Shown here one piece after another: positions 39,310-50,894 of a stretch of DNA of 64,000 nucleotides; the first letter of the stretch is position 1, and each line of letters starts with the position of its first letter. Position numbers and translations under genes: made by a program. Source of the stretch: Azospirillum halopraeferens DSM 3675 (GTDB taxonomy: Bacteria; Pseudomonadota; Alphaproteobacteria; Azospirillales; Azospirillaceae); contig NZ_AUCF01000021.1 of NCBI RefSeq assembly GCF_000429625.1, positions 52,210 through 116,209 on the forward strand. The letters are read 5' to 3'. The notes below the pieces were generated by a model. That model saw only the letters and a program-made list of their open reading frames with translations, searched no databases and was not told the origin of the DNA.

Positions 39310-40707
39310 ATGTCCGTCGCCACCGCCACCCCGCGTCCCCCGAGCGCCGCGGCGCTGGATGAGCTGCGCGCCCTGCTGGGCGACCGCCTCAGCACCGCCG
39401 GCGCGGTGCGCGAGCATCACGGCAAGGACGAATCCTATCACCCCGTTTGCCCGCCCGATGCGGTCGCCTTCGCCCTGTCCACCGAGGAGGTGAGCGCGAT
39501 CGTCCGCATCTGCGCCCGCCACCGGGTGCCGGTCATTCCCTTCGGCACCGGCACGTCCCTGGAGGGCGGGGTGGCCGCGCTGCAGGGCGGCGTCAGCGTC
39601 GACGTCTCGGGCATGAACGCCATCGTGCGGGTGTCGCCCGAGGATCTGGACGTCACCGTCCAGGCGGGCGTGACGCGCAAGCAGCTCAACGAGCATCTGC
39701 GCGACACCGGCCTGTTCTTCCCCATCGACCCCGGCGCCGACGCCTCGCTCGGCGGCATGGCGGCGACACGGGCCAGCGGCACCAACGCGGTGCGCTACGG
39801 CACCATGCGCGAGAACGTGCTGGGCCTCACCGTGGTGCTGGCCGACGGCCGCGTCATCCGGACCGGCGGGCGCGCCCGCAAATCGGCGGCCGGCTATGAC
39901 CTGACGCGGCTGTTCGTCGGCTCCGAAGGGACGCTGGGGATCATCACCGAGGTGACGCTGCGCCTCTACGGCATTCCCGAGGCAGTGTCGGCCGCGGTCT
40001 GTCCGTTCCGCGACATCCGCGGCGCCGTCGATACCGTGATCCAGACCATCCAGTCCGGCATCCCCATCGCCCGGGTGGAATTTCTGGACGAGGTGCAGAT
40101 CGACGCCATCAACCGGTACTCCAGGATGTCCATGGCGGTGGCGCCCACCCTGTTCTTCGAGTTCCACGGCACGGCCGCCGGCGTTCAGGAGCAGGCGGAG
40201 ATGGTGGGCGCGCTCGCCCGCGAGAACGGCGGCATGGACTTCGAATGGGCCAGCCGGCCGGAGGACCGCTCCCGCCTGTGGGCGGCCCGCCACGACGCCT
40301 ATTACGCCGCCATCGCCCTGCGCCCTGGCGCCAGGGGATGGCCCACCGACGTGTGCGTGCCGATCTCCCGCCTGGCCGATGCCATCCTGGAGACCAAGGA
40401 GGACATCGCCGCGTCCTCGATCCTCACCCCCATCGTCGGGCATGTGGGGGACGGCAATTTCCACCTGCTGTTCATCATCGATCCCGACCGGCCGGAGGAG
40501 ATGGAGGAGGCCAGGCGCCTCAACGACCGTCTGGTGGAACGCGCCCTGCGCCTGGGCGGCACCTGCACCGGCGAGCACGGAATCGGCTACGGCAAGATGG
40601 ATTTCCTGGAGCAGGAGGCGGGCGACGCCATCCTCACCATGGCTGCCATCAAGCGGGCGCTGGACCCGGACACCATACTGAATCCGGGAAAGGTGATCCG
40701 GGTGTAG
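39310..40707 (+). CDS. FAD-linked oxidase (GlcD / D-lactate dehydrogenase type)
   Basis: Flavoprotein of 465 residues oxidising a 2-hydroxy acid such as D-lactate or glycolate. The PCMH FAD domain includes VPVIPFGTGTSLEGGVAAL near residues 75-93 and GADASLGGMAATRASGTNAVRYGTM near 140-164, followed by GRARKSAAGYDLTRLFVGSEGTLGI. The C-terminal FAD-oxidase domain has GHVGDGNFHLLF near residue 378 and GTCTGEHGIGYGKMDFL near 418. It resembles mitochondrial-type D-lactate dehydrogenase, which works alone, rather than GlcD that needs GlcE/GlcF, and no glcEF are nearby. A GAGGAGGGA site precedes the ATG. Confidence 0.92.
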   Translation: MSVATATPRPPSAAALDELRALLGDRLSTAGAVREHHGKDESYHPVCPPDAVAFALSTEEVSAIVRICARHRVPVIPFGTGTSLEGGVAALQGGVSVDVSGMNAIVRVSPEDLDVTVQAGVTRKQLNEHLRDTGLFFPIDPGADASLGGMAATRASGTNAVRYGTMRENVLGLTVVLADGRVIRTGGRARKSAAGYDLTRLFVGSEGTLGIITEVTLRLYGIPEAVSAAVCPFRDIRGAVDTVIQTIQSGIPIARVEFLDEVQIDAINRYSRMSMAVAPTLFFEFHGTAAGVQEQAEMVGALARENGGMDFEWASRPEDRSRLWAARHDAYYAAIALRPGARGWPTDVCVPISRLADAILETKEDIAASSILTPIVGHVGDGNFHLLFIIDPDRPEEMEEARRLNDRLVERALRLGGTCTGEHGIGYGKMDFLEQEAGDAILTMAAIKRALDPDTILNPGKVIRV

Positions 40708-40846
40708 ACGGGACCGCTCCTCTCCCCGCGCTGCCGGGATCGCCTCTTGTCCGCGCCCCCGGTTGTGTTAAAGACTGGACGCGAGCCGCGTTGCGGCGCA
40801 ACGACGCCCGCAGCCCGGGCGAGAGCTAGGGAAGGACACACAGGCA

Positions 40847-41077
40847 ATGACCAATAAGAAGGGCTTCCAGGACGCGCCGCCGGACGAGGGGAGCGCGATG
40901 ACCCCCGACCAGGAAAGCGCCATCCGCATCATGGCGAACAGCCTGCACCGTCTGAACGAAGCCGTCGTGAAGTGCGTCGACGCGGGCATCACGGTGGAGC
41001 TGATGCGCACCGCCCGCTACCACAACGAGTCGGGCAACTGGGGCGACCAGCTCACCCCCGTCATCCGCACGAAGTAA
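40847..41077 (+). CDS. Small conserved-looking protein, unknown
   Basis: 76 residues. The C-terminal two thirds (SAIRIMANSLHRLNEAVVKCVDAGITVELMRTARYHNESGNWGDQL) looks like a compact folded unit with one cysteine. I do not recognise the family. The ATG at 40847 is preceded by GGGAAGGACACACAGGCA, a good ribosome site, which supports expression. It lies alone between the oxidase and the alternative complex III locus. Confidence 0.7.
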   Translation: MTNKKGFQDAPPDEGSAMTPDQESAIRIMANSLHRLNEAVVKCVDAGITVELMRTARYHNESGNWGDQLTPVIRTK

Positions 41078-41207
41078 GCAGCACCGGTCTACGGCCCGCC
41101 GGTTCGCCCGGCGGGCCGCCTTTGCCTGAAGAACCGGGAACAGGTGCCCTCCCGGTGCGTTGGACCCTTGCGAGACGCGCAACGTCCGACGCAGAGGCGC
41201 CCCCCGC

Positions 41208-41750
41208 ATGGCTCAGGTGTTTTCGCGCCGCGCCGACACGATCGCCCGGACGGTGATCGCCGTCGCGGTGCTGCTGGCCGTTCTGGCCGTGTTGCGCCTG
41301 GTCGGGATCATCCCGCCGGGTGCCTTCGCCGGCACCGCCGCCGCACCGCCGCAGCCGCGGCCCTTTTCCCATTTCCACCACGTGGCCGAGATCGGCATCG
41401 ACTGCGCCTATTGCCACACCGGCGTCCACCGCGGCCCGGTGGCGGGGTTCCCGTCGGTGGAGACCTGCGCCGGCTGCCATCTGCCGGTGGAGCCGCGCCC
41501 CGACCTGCCGCCGCCCCTGGCGTGGAACCGGGTGGTGGACATGCCCGACCACGTGTTCTTCGACCACTCCGCCCACGTCACCGGGGGCATCCCGTGCGCC
41601 GCCTGCCACGGCGCGGTGGAGGAGATGGACAGCACCCGACAGGCGTTCCCTCTGACCATGGCGTTCTGCCTGGACTGCCACCGCACGGAGGCCGCGGCGC
41701 GCGGGCTTCCCCAAACCGCCCTCACCAACTGTTACGTGTGCCACCGCTGA
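41208..41750 (+). CDS. Pentaheme cytochrome c, ActA of alternative complex III
   Basis: 180 residues. One N-terminal membrane anchor (IARTVIAVAVLLAVLAVLRLVGII) is followed by five CxxCH motifs (CAYCH, CAGCH, CAACH, CLDCH, CYVCH). This matches ActA, the pentaheme subunit of quinol:electron-acceptor oxidoreductase. The spaced histidines (HFHHVAEIG, DHVFFDHSAH) fit axial ligands. ATG 41208 gives the short basic leader; an upstream start at 41160 would add 16 residues. The next gene, actB, starts 1 bp after the stop. Confidence 0.9.
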   Translation: MAQVFSRRADTIARTVIAVAVLLAVLAVLRLVGIIPPGAFAGTAAAPPQPRPFSHFHHVAEIGIDCAYCHTGVHRGPVAGFPSVETCAGCHLPVEPRPDLPPPLAWNRVVDMPDHVFFDHSAHVTGGIPCAACHGAVEEMDSTRQAFPLTMAFCLDCHRTEAAARGLPQTALTNCYVCHR

Positions 41751-41751
41751 C

Positions 41752-44631
<2,880 letters not shown>

Positions 44632-44634
44632 CCA

Positions 44635-45266
44635 TGACCCGCCTGCTCGCCCTGCTGCTGCTGCCGGTCCTGGCCGCCTGCGACGACATGGAGCGGCAGG
44701 CGCGCCACGACCCGTACGAGCGGGCGCTGCTGCTTCCCGGCGGGCGGGTGGCGCAGCCGCCGGTCCCCGGCACCGTCCCGTGGGACGCCGCGCCCCGGCC
44801 CGGCCCGCCGCTGGTGACCGCCGCCCTGCTGGAGCACGGGCAGCGGGGCTTCGCCGCCTTCTGCGCCCCCTGCCACGGTCTTGCCGGCACCGGTGACGGC
44901 ATGGCCGCCGGCCGCTTCGTGCCTTATCCGCCGAGCTTTCACGATGACGCCCTGCGCGCGGTGGAGCCGGCCCACGTGGTGCGGGTGATCACCGAGGGGG
45001 TGGGGCGCATGTACACCCATGCCCACCAGGTGGAGCCGGCGGAGCGCTGGGCCATCGCCTGGTACGTGAAGGCGCTGCAACGCCATTGGGCGGAGGGCGG
45101 CGTCGCGGTGGTGGCGGAGGAGGCGCCGGAGCCGGGGCGGATGACCGCGCTGCGCCGGGAGCGCCTGGAGCGCGAGCGGGCGGCCCGCACGCGCACACCC
45201 GCCGTCGCCGACCTGGAGCGGCTGGCGGACACCCTGGCCGCGGAGGCATCCCCGGCGTCGCCGTGA
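44635..45266 (+). CDS. ActE: monoheme cytochrome c of ACIII
   Basis: 210 residues. Lipoprotein-type leader RLLALLLLPVLAAC with the lipobox cysteine near residue 14, then DDMERQARHDPYERALLLPGG, a segment typical of ActE. One heme site CAPCH near residue 80 (FAAFCAPCHGLAGTGDGM) with a later Met/His ligand region. The C-terminus is Arg/Glu-rich. It is joined directly behind actB, with actC and actD absent from the plus strand between them. Confidence 0.88.
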
Positions 45267-45429
45267 CGGGTGCGCGGACCGGCTGCGGTCGTCCGATATG
45301 CCACAGGGCGATTCGGCAAAGGGCGTAACCCGATCGAGGCGGTTCGCGGTTGCCTCGGTCCCTGCGTTAATGGGCGGCCACATCGCCGGACGGACCCGTG
45401 CGTTCAATGGCTTCGGAGAGGATGTGAAG

Positions 45430-45891
45430 ATGCAGCGTCAACGGGAGATCCTCATCGCCGAAGACGATCAGCACATCGCTGCGGCCCTGTGCGCCATCTT
45501 CGACGACTTCGGTCACCGCGTCGTCCGGGTCGTCGACACCGCCGAAGCCGCCATCCGCGCCGCCGTCGAGCGGCGCTTCGACCTGGCGGTGATCGACGTG
45601 TGGCTGGCCAACGGCTCCAACGGGCTGGTGGCGGTGGAGCGGCTGGCCGTCCGCCACCGCATCCCGGCCATCGTGTGCAGCGCCCACGCCCGTGCCGAGG
45701 AGTCCTTCGCCGCCGGTGCCGCCGCCTTTCTGGAAAAGCCGTTCTGCGTCGCCGACCTGGAGCGGGCGGTGGACGCCGCCCTGGCGCCGCCGGTGTGGAC
45801 CGGTGCGCCCGCGGCCGGCATCACACCCGCCGCAGCGCCAGGAACATGGCACACCACACCCCGCCGACCGCCACCAGCGCGGCGATCGTGA
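45430..45891 (+). CDS. Response regulator receiver protein, tail antisense to actF
   Basis: 153 residues. Receiver domain at about 4-122: ILIAEDDQHIAAAL (acidic pair), FDLAVIDVWLANGSNGL (phosphoacceptor Asp), IVCSAHARAEESFAAGAAAFLEKPF (conserved Lys). No output domain. The last about 25 residues (from GAPAAGITPAAAP) are Pro/Arg-rich and encoded over the 3' end of convergent actF (71-bp overlap), so the natural end was probably nearer 45800. ATG 45430 is chosen since the domain starts there. No histidine kinase is nearby. Confidence 0.85.
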   Translation: MQRQREILIAEDDQHIAAALCAIFDDFGHRVVRVVDTAEAAIRAAVERRFDLAVIDVWLANGSNGLVAVERLAVRHRIPAIVCSAHARAEESFAAGAAAFLEKPFCVADLERAVDAALAPPVWTGAPAAGITPAAAPGTWHTTPRRPPPARRS

Positions 45892-46834
45892 GCAGCACCG
45901 GCACCGGCGCCCCGGTGCCGGACGGCAGGACCAGCCACGCCGCTTCCACCGCGCGGGCCGCCAGCACGCCGCCCGCCACCGCCTTCAGCGCCGCCGGGCT
46001 GTGACGCACCCGGCGCAGCGGCAGCACCACCACCGGCAGCACCGCCTGCAGCGCCACCACCGCCACCAGGGCCAGGCCCGGGACGCCGGTGCCACGGTCG
46101 AGGTACCAGGCCGCTTCGGCCGGCAGATCGCCCGACCAGGCGACGAGGTACTGCATGTAGGCGAGATAACTCCACACCAGCGCTCCTGCCAGCAGCATCC
46201 CCGCCAGCGCGTCCAGTTGGCGGGGCAGCGCGTGGTCAAGCCGGGCCCCCAGCATCGCGAAGGCGAACGCGGCGATGATCTGGTGGGCCATGAAGTACAG
46301 CCCGAACTGCGAGGCGTTGAAGGCGGGATCGCGCGACAGCACCCAATCGACGCCGGCCACGGTGGCGGTCAGCGCGTACACCACCAGCCCCACCGCCGCC
46401 GCAGCGCGGCCGGTGGACCGGCGCACCCAGACGTACAGGGCCGCCCACAGCACGACCACCGCCACCGTGCGGGCGATGAAGAAGGGCGTGTTGAGGTACA
46501 GGGCGCGCACGGGGTTGTCCGCCTGCCACTGCGGCGCCGCCCAGGGATAGACCAGCGGCAGCAGCAGGAGCAGCGGGACGAACAGCAGCGCCGTGGGCAC
46601 CAGCGTCCGCCCCGCCGCGGCGAGGGAGCGGTCCATCACCAGCGCCCAGCTCTCGCCGCCGAACAGGCGCGCCCCCATCATCAGGGCCAGCGCCCCGGCC
46701 GGCAGCACCCCCCACAGGCTGAGCGCCGCAAGGTAGCCGGCTGCCGCCGCCCCCGGCGCCTCCGCCCCCAGGGCCAGCAGGGCCGCCGTCGCCGCCACCC
46801 CCGCGGCCAGGGCCGGGAACGCCAGGCCGCTCAT
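45821..46834 (-). CDS. ActF: membrane quinol-oxidoreductase subunit of ACIII
   Basis: 337 residues with nine or ten hydrophobic segments, matching ActF, the second NrfD-related membrane subunit. Landmarks are LFGGESWALVMDRSL, VYPWAAPQWQADNPV, LYLNTPFFIAR and AFAMLGARLDHALP, then WSYLAYMQYLVAWSGDLPAEAAWY near residue 235, a family signature. Start 46834 overlaps the actD stop by 4 bp. It reads opposite to actA/actB/actE, which is not the usual order. Confidence 0.88.
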   Translation of the reverse strand: MSGLAFPALAAGVAATAALLALGAEAPGAAAAGYLAALSLWGVLPAGALALMMGARLFGGESWALVMDRSLAAAGRTLVPTALLFVPLLLLLPLVYPWAAPQWQADNPVRALYLNTPFFIARTVAVVVLWAALYVWVRRSTGRAAAAVGLVVYALTATVAGVDWVLSRDPAFNASQFGLYFMAHQIIAAFAFAMLGARLDHALPRQLDALAGMLLAGALVWSYLAYMQYLVAWSGDLPAEAAWYLDRGTGVPGLALVAVVALQAVLPVVVLPLRRVRHSPAALKAVAGGVLAARAVEAAWLVLPSGTGAPVPVLLTIAALVAVGGVWCAMFLALRRV

Positions 46835-47382
46835 CGCGGCACCTCGCCGATCCACACGGCGTCCAGGCGGGCCAGCAGGTCACGGGTGGCGCGGGGGTCG
46901 TAGCGGGGGTCGTCCGGCTCCACCGCCAGCAGGAAGCCGGTGCCGCGGCTGCCGCCGAAGCGCTCCGCCTCGAACAGCGGGTGGTGATAGCGGGGCAGGC
47001 GGGCCAGCACCAGCAGCGCCAGCAGGGCCGTCAGCGTCGCCCCGGCCACGCCGATCTCGACCGCGGGCAGGGCGAAGGCGGTCCAGGCGTCCAGCGGCCG
47101 GCCGCCGACGTTCAGGGGATAGTCCACGGCGTTGGTGTACCATTGCACCGCCAGCCCGGCGACCAGCCCGGCGATGCCGCCGGCAGCGGTGATGCGGCCG
47201 AGCGGCGGCGGCCGGACGGCGAGCACCCGCTCCAGCCCCTCCACCGGGAACGGGCTGTACGCGTCGAACGACCGGTAGCCGTCGTCGCGCAGCCGCTGCG
47301 CCGCCGCCAGCAGGGCGTCGGGGTCGCGGAATTCCGCCAGCAGGCACGGCGGGCCGCTCCGCTGGCCGGTGTCGTTTGGCAT
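46831..47382 (-). CDS. ActD: DUF3341 membrane subunit of ACIII
   Basis: 183 residues of the DUF3341 family. LLAEFRDPDALLAAAQRLRDDGYRSFDAYSPFPVEGL is the family N-terminal domain. Two membrane segments follow (ITAAGGIAGLVAGLAVQWY and VEIGVAGATLTALLALLVL). FEAERFGGSRGTGFLLAVEPDDPRYDP is a typical C-terminus. ATG 47382 chosen. Normally lies between actC and actE; here it pairs with actF on the minus strand, and actC is not found on either side. Confidence 0.9.
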   Translation of the reverse strand: MPNDTGQRSGPPCLLAEFRDPDALLAAAQRLRDDGYRSFDAYSPFPVEGLERVLAVRPPPLGRITAAGGIAGLVAGLAVQWYTNAVDYPLNVGGRPLDAWTAFALPAVEIGVAGATLTALLALLVLARLPRYHHPLFEAERFGGSRGTGFLLAVEPDDPRYDPRATRDLLARLDAVWIGEVPR

Positions 47383-47443
47383 GGCGGTTCTCCCGGGGGT
47401 CAGTGCAACGCTCAACGCCGCGCGGCGGCGATGGTTTCCCCGC

Positions 47444-48436
47444 TCACCGCCGGGCCAGCGCCGCCGCCCCCAGCATCAGCCCGGCCGCCACCGCGGCGCC
47501 GGTGGCGGCCAGCGCCAGGCGCGCCGTGGACGCGCGGGTGTAGTGGCCGGGCAGGGACTCGCGGAACGGGCCGTCGACGGCGTGCACGCCGGGAACCGTC
47601 TCGTACAGGTTGTCGCGGTAGTGGGCCGGCAGGGGCTCGCGGCGGAACTGGCCGTCCCACGCGCGCCGGGCGAGGATGCGGTCCATCAGCGCCGGCGCCA
47701 CCATCTGGCCCAGGATGGTCTGGAAGGTGGACTTGCCCACCCACAGCTCCCGCCCGCCGTGTTCGGCGGCCCACACCACGGCCCGCGCGGCGCGGTCGGG
47801 CGCCAGGGTCGGGCCGGCCGGGGCGGGGCGGCGGCGGAAGCGGGTGCGCGCCCACTGGAACTGCGGCGTGTTCATGGCGGGCATGTGGACGACGGTCAGG
47901 CGGATGCCGGCGTTCTCGTGCAGCAGCTCGCAGCGCAGGCTGTCGGTGAAGCCGACGATGGCGTGCTTGGCCCCGCAATAGGCGGATTGCAGCGGGATGC
48001 CGCGGTAGGCCAGGGCCGAGCCCACCTGCACGATGGTGCCGCGGTTGCGCGGGCGCATGCGCCGCAGCGCCGCCATGGTGCCGTGGACATAGCCGAAATA
48101 GGTCACCTGCGTCACCCGGTGCAGCTCCTGCGGTTCCAGCGCGTGGACGGGGGAGAAGGCGGTGGCCATGGCGTTGTTGACCCACACGTCGATCGGCCCG
48201 AACGCCGCCTCCGCGGCGGCGGCCGCACCGTCGACGGCGTCGAAGTCGGCCACGTCGGCGGGCAGGGCGACGGCGCGGCCGCCCAGCCGTTCGACCTCGC
48301 GCCGGGTGTCCTCCAGGGCGTCGGCATCGCGGGCGATCAGGCCGATGCGGGCGCCGCGGCGGGCGAACGCTCTTGCGACGGCGCGCCCGAGGCCGGCGGA
48401 GGCTCCGGTGATGACGACGGTGGGGTCGGGTCTCAT
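47444..48436 (-). CDS. Short-chain dehydrogenase/reductase with membrane tail
   Basis: 330 residues. The Rossmann TGASAGLGRAVARAFARRG near residues 10-28 binds NAD(P). VNNAMATAF replaces the NNAG motif, and the catalytic set is S in VGSALAYRG with YCGAKHA (Y-x-x-x-K) near residues 153-159. A C-terminal extension ends in a hydrophobic segment (LALAATGAAVAAGLMLGAAAL). This long SDR form with a tail is common in Rhizobiales/Rhodospirillales; substrate unknown. ATG 48436 was chosen because the upstream reading is low-complexity. Confidence 0.88.
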   Translation of the reverse strand: MRPDPTVVITGASAGLGRAVARAFARRGARIGLIARDADALEDTRREVERLGGRAVALPADVADFDAVDGAAAAAEAAFGPIDVWVNNAMATAFSPVHALEPQELHRVTQVTYFGYVHGTMAALRRMRPRNRGTIVQVGSALAYRGIPLQSAYCGAKHAIVGFTDSLRCELLHENAGIRLTVVHMPAMNTPQFQWARTRFRRRPAPAGPTLAPDRAARAVVWAAEHGGRELWVGKSTFQTILGQMVAPALMDRILARRAWDGQFRREPLPAHYRDNLYETVPGVHAVDGPFRESLPGHYTRASTARLALAATGAAVAAGLMLGAAALARR

Positions 48437-48579
48437 GGCGGTCGCTGCTCCTGTTGCCGGGGCCGGGGTTGCCATGGGTAAACCCGCCGCCGCGCTTCCG
48501 GTGCCCGCGGAACCCGCCGATTCCGGTGCCGTTGTCGGCAGGGAACCCATGACCGAGCCCATCAACGAGGAGGTGCCGC

Positions 48580-48957
48580 ATGCCCGGACCCATCGGCAAG
48601 ACGCGCTGGGCCATCGCCGAAGGCTACATTCCCGGCTGGAGCCACGGCCCGGCCCCGGCGATGGAGAGCCACGAGGCGGTTTGCATCCTGAACGCCGGCG
48701 ACGAGGAGGCCAACATCCGGATCACCGTCTATTACGCCGACCGGGAGCCCGCCGGCCCCTACCGCTTCACCGTCCCCGGCCGCCGCACCGCCCACCTGCG
48801 CTTCAACGACATGACCGACCCCGAGCCGATCCCCCGCGAAACGCCCTACGCCAGCGTCATCGAATCGGACCGTCCGGTGGTGGTCCAACACACCCGCCTG
48901 GACAGCCGCCAGGCGGAGAACGCCCTGCTCAGCACCCTGGCCTACGCGGCGGAATAG
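48580..48957 (+). CDS. Sensory rhodopsin transducer (ASRT) family protein
   Basis: 125 residues, the size of Anabaena sensory rhodopsin transducer. GKTRWAIAEGYIPGWSHG, EAVCILNAGDEEANIRITVYYADREPAGPY and SDRPVVVQHTRLDSRQAENALLSTLAYA follow the family pattern; the fold is a tetrameric beta-sandwich. No rhodopsin gene is present in the window, so it may bind sugars or DNA rather than relay light. Divergent from the dehydrogenase and followed by a terminator, then the CRISPR trailer. Confidence 0.85.
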   Translation: MPGPIGKTRWAIAEGYIPGWSHGPAPAMESHEAVCILNAGDEEANIRITVYYADREPAGPYRFTVPGRRTAHLRFNDMTDPEPIPRETPYASVIESDRPVVVQHTRLDSRQAENALLSTLAYAAE

Positions 48958-48965
48958 ACCCGGCG

Positions 48966-48998
48966 CCGGCCCTTCCCCGCGATGCGGGGGAGGGCCGG
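48966..48998 (+). terminator. Hairpin terminator after ASRT gene
   Basis: A 15-bp stem (arms 48966-48980 and 48984-48998, one mismatch, GAT loop) begins 9 bp after the stop codon. It also separates the gene from the CRISPR trailer. Confidence 0.75.
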
Positions 48999-49010
48999 TG
49001 GTCGTGTCTC

Positions 49011-49041
49011 AAGCTCTCCGCCGCCCCCGCGCGGGGGTGAC
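49011..49041 (-). repeat. Degenerate terminal CRISPR repeat, separated from the array
   Basis: Read on the minus strand, 49041 to 49024 gives GTCACCCCCGCGCGGGGG, the first 18-19 bases of the array repeat with one C fewer; the remaining 13 bases no longer match. Loss of the 3' half is usual for the trailer-most repeat. Its distance to the next repeat, after removing the transposon and one target copy, is 34 bp, exactly one spacer. Confidence 0.75.
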
Positions 49042-49058
49042 ACTCAGCGGCCATGTCC

Positions 49059-49066
49059 TTGTTGAA
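49059..49066. repeat. Target-site duplication, left copy
   Basis: TTGTTGAA directly abuts the left terminal inverted repeat; the same 8 bases in the same orientation follow the right one at 54228-54235. An 8-bp duplication fits the IS1595 family. Confidence 0.9.
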
Positions 49067-49160
49067 CGGTATTATGGCGCAAACGCCACCAGCACTTAGA
49101 TAGCGAAGCGTATTCCCGGCCGGTATCCTCGTCACTTTCCCACACCGCGACGAGTCTACC

Positions 49161-49592
49161 ATGGGCGACACCTACGTCATCTCCGGCCTGACCACCAAGC
49201 GCGCCGAAGTCTCGGGCATCATCGCGGACCTTGAGAAGCGCATCGCCCAGCACCGGGCCGACTTGGTGCACATCGACGCCGTGCTTCGGCTCTACGCCCC
49301 CGAGGTGGAGCCCGAGAGCATCGCACCCAAAGCCGTCCGCAAGCGCAACGACTGGTTCAAGCCCGGCGAGTTGTCCCGCATGGTGCTGGACATCCTCCGC
49401 ATCGCGCCAGCGCCGATGACGGGGAAGGAGATCGCCGCCGAGGTGATGCAGCGCCGCGGGCTCGATGCCAGGGACGCGCGCACCGCCCACCTCGTGGGGA
49501 AGCTGGTACACAACGTCTGCACACGGCATGCGGCGGATCTCGTGGAGCGCGCCGGGGATGGGAAGGTCGCGGCGTGGAGGGTCGCACGTTAA
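49161..49592 (+). CDS. Coiled-coil plus winged-helix-like protein, cargo gene
   Basis: 143 residues. Residues 12-45 form a charged helix/coiled-coil (KRAEVSGIIADLEKRIAQHRADLVHIDAVL). Residues 70-140 look like a winged-helix fold (ELSRMVLDILRIAPAPMTGKEIAAEVM ... HLVGKLVHNVCTRHA). It may be a small DNA-binding regulator of the element. It lies 69 bp inside the left terminal repeat, reading inward, and is GC-rich unlike the neighbouring kinase. No named family is claimed. Confidence 0.8.
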   Translation: MGDTYVISGLTTKRAEVSGIIADLEKRIAQHRADLVHIDAVLRLYAPEVEPESIAPKAVRKRNDWFKPGELSRMVLDILRIAPAPMTGKEIAAEVMQRRGLDARDARTAHLVGKLVHNVCTRHAADLVERAGDGKVAAWRVAR

Positions 49593-49645
49593 TCATTTGA
49601 TTGTGCGCAAATGGGAAATCAGATGACTGCTCGCTTGAATAAATG

Positions 49646-49837
49646 CTAGCCTTTGGTTTTTGTCTGAGGCTGTTTGCTAAAATCTATATAGAAATTCTCG
49701 TCGATAGGGGCTATCAGAAAGTCTCTTTCGATATTTTGGCTAGATCCGCTGGCAAGACTCGACGTACCCGCTTTCCGTTTTGGAAGTAGGTCAGAGCGCT
49801 TTACATACCTATTCTGGTCGTTCCTTACCTTGTCCAT
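49646..49837 (-). CDS. 63-residue protein downstream of kinase, unknown
   Basis: Lys/Asn/Ser-rich small protein beginning MDKVRNDQNRYVKRSD and ending SKQPQTKTKG. It starts 13 bp after the kinase stop on the same strand and shares its low GC, so it is probably the third gene of the module. It could be a kinase substrate, inhibitor or toxin; nothing in the sequence decides. Confidence 0.6.
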   Translation of the reverse strand: MDKVRNDQNRYVKRSDLLPKRKAGTSSLASGSSQNIERDFLIAPIDENFYIDFSKQPQTKTKG

Positions 49838-49850
49838 GAAAACCTAAACC

Positions 49851-50894
49851 TTAGTTAGCACCTAGGAACTTTTGGATCTCCTTTTCAGGAAACGTCGCCT
49901 TGCACGCTGCCATGACACGAGTCCGCTTGCCGGAAGCTCCTGTCTTGTAACAGATTGACTCACCGTTACGTTTCACGGTGAGCGCCATCGAAGTTCCGTT
50001 TTCGTTCTTCTCCCACACTCTTGTATCAGGAGACTCGGTCAGGCGCCAGTCCAAAGTGCTCCCGTCAACGTCAGCAAGCGCGTTGGCCACGTCGAGAGCC
50101 GACTGATACCGCTCAGCCGGATCAACTTCCAAGCATTTCTTTACAATGCTCCTTAATTTGTTCGGGATATGTGGCGCAAAGCATTTGCGGTCAGGGAACT
50201 TCCCTGCAAGCAAGTCTTGCTGGAAAAGTACTCTGTCCATCACGTCACCCACCACATACCGCGAGAATTGGGCACGAAAGACGGCGTTCCCGTTGCACAT
50301 TCTGTACAATGTTAGGCCGAATTGATAGATATCAAAAGTTCGGTCGAACTCGTTCTGGCGCGTTGCCTCCGGCGGGATCATCGGAGTGTAATGACGCTGC
50401 TGGTAAGCTACGCCATTCAGATCTATCTGCTTAGATTTCCCGAAGTCAGAAATAAGTGCCTCGCCTCTATCAGACAGCAGAATGTTATCAGGCTTAACAT
50501 CAAAATGCACAAGCCCTTTTGAGTGAATGTTGTGTAAGCCGCTAAGCACTTGGCAGCCAGCGGTTACTATTTCTCGGACAGTCATGTGCCGGCCCGTAAT
50601 CAGACCTTTTACGGAGCCGCGCCGGTAGTATGGCATAGCCAAATAGATGTGATCAGCGTCCTGGCAGGCGTAGTGGATTTGTACAACATTTGGGTGAGCG
50701 CTGGCATAGAGCGCCTTTGACTCATCAAAGAAATTGTCTGGAGATCGAAGGCTAGCCTTTAAGAGCTGCTTTGTGACGATCTCGGCATCTAATTGATGGT
50801 CACGCGATATGAAAGTGCGGGAGTTTCTTCCATCGCTCCCGATCTCAGATATTATGTCAAACGTTAACTCAGCTTTGTTATAAGGCTTAAGCAT
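49851..50894 (-). CDS. Eukaryote-like Ser/Thr protein kinase
   Basis: 347 residues, soluble, no membrane or PASTA domain. Kinase core at about 12-275: glycine loop EIGSDGRNSRTF (17-28), ATP-anchoring Lys42 in VTKQL, alpha-C Glu58, catalytic loop HFDVKPDNILL (130-140), DFG at 150-152, a PPEA segment at 174-177 in the place of APE, and DIYQFG at 188-193. All catalytic residues are present, so it should be active. Residues 275-347 form an unrecognised domain (TRVWEKNENGTSMALTVKRNG ... EKEIQKFLG). It overlaps the upstream RNase H-like gene by 8 bp. GC is near half by eye, far below the chromosome, indicating transfer. Confidence 0.93.
   Translation of the reverse strand: MLKPYNKAELTFDIISEIGSDGRNSRTFISRDHQLDAEIVTKQLLKASLRSPDNFFDESKALYASAHPNVVQIHYACQDADHIYLAMPYYRRGSVKGLITGRHMTVREIVTAGCQVLSGLHNIHSKGLVHFDVKPDNILLSDRGEALISDFGKSKQIDLNGVAYQQRHYTPMIPPEATRQNEFDRTFDIYQFGLTLYRMCNGNAVFRAQFSRYVVGDVMDRVLFQQDLLAGKFPDRKCFAPHIPNKLRSIVKKCLEVDPAERYQSALDVANALADVDGSTLDWRLTESPDTRVWEKNENGTSMALTVKRNGESICYKTGASGKRTRVMAACKATFPEKEIQKFLGAN

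Noticed and set aside
45270..46004. Plus-strand open frame reading through the response regulator region in another frame
   Set aside because: Arg-rich shadow; the receiver-domain frame starting at 45430 has all family residues.
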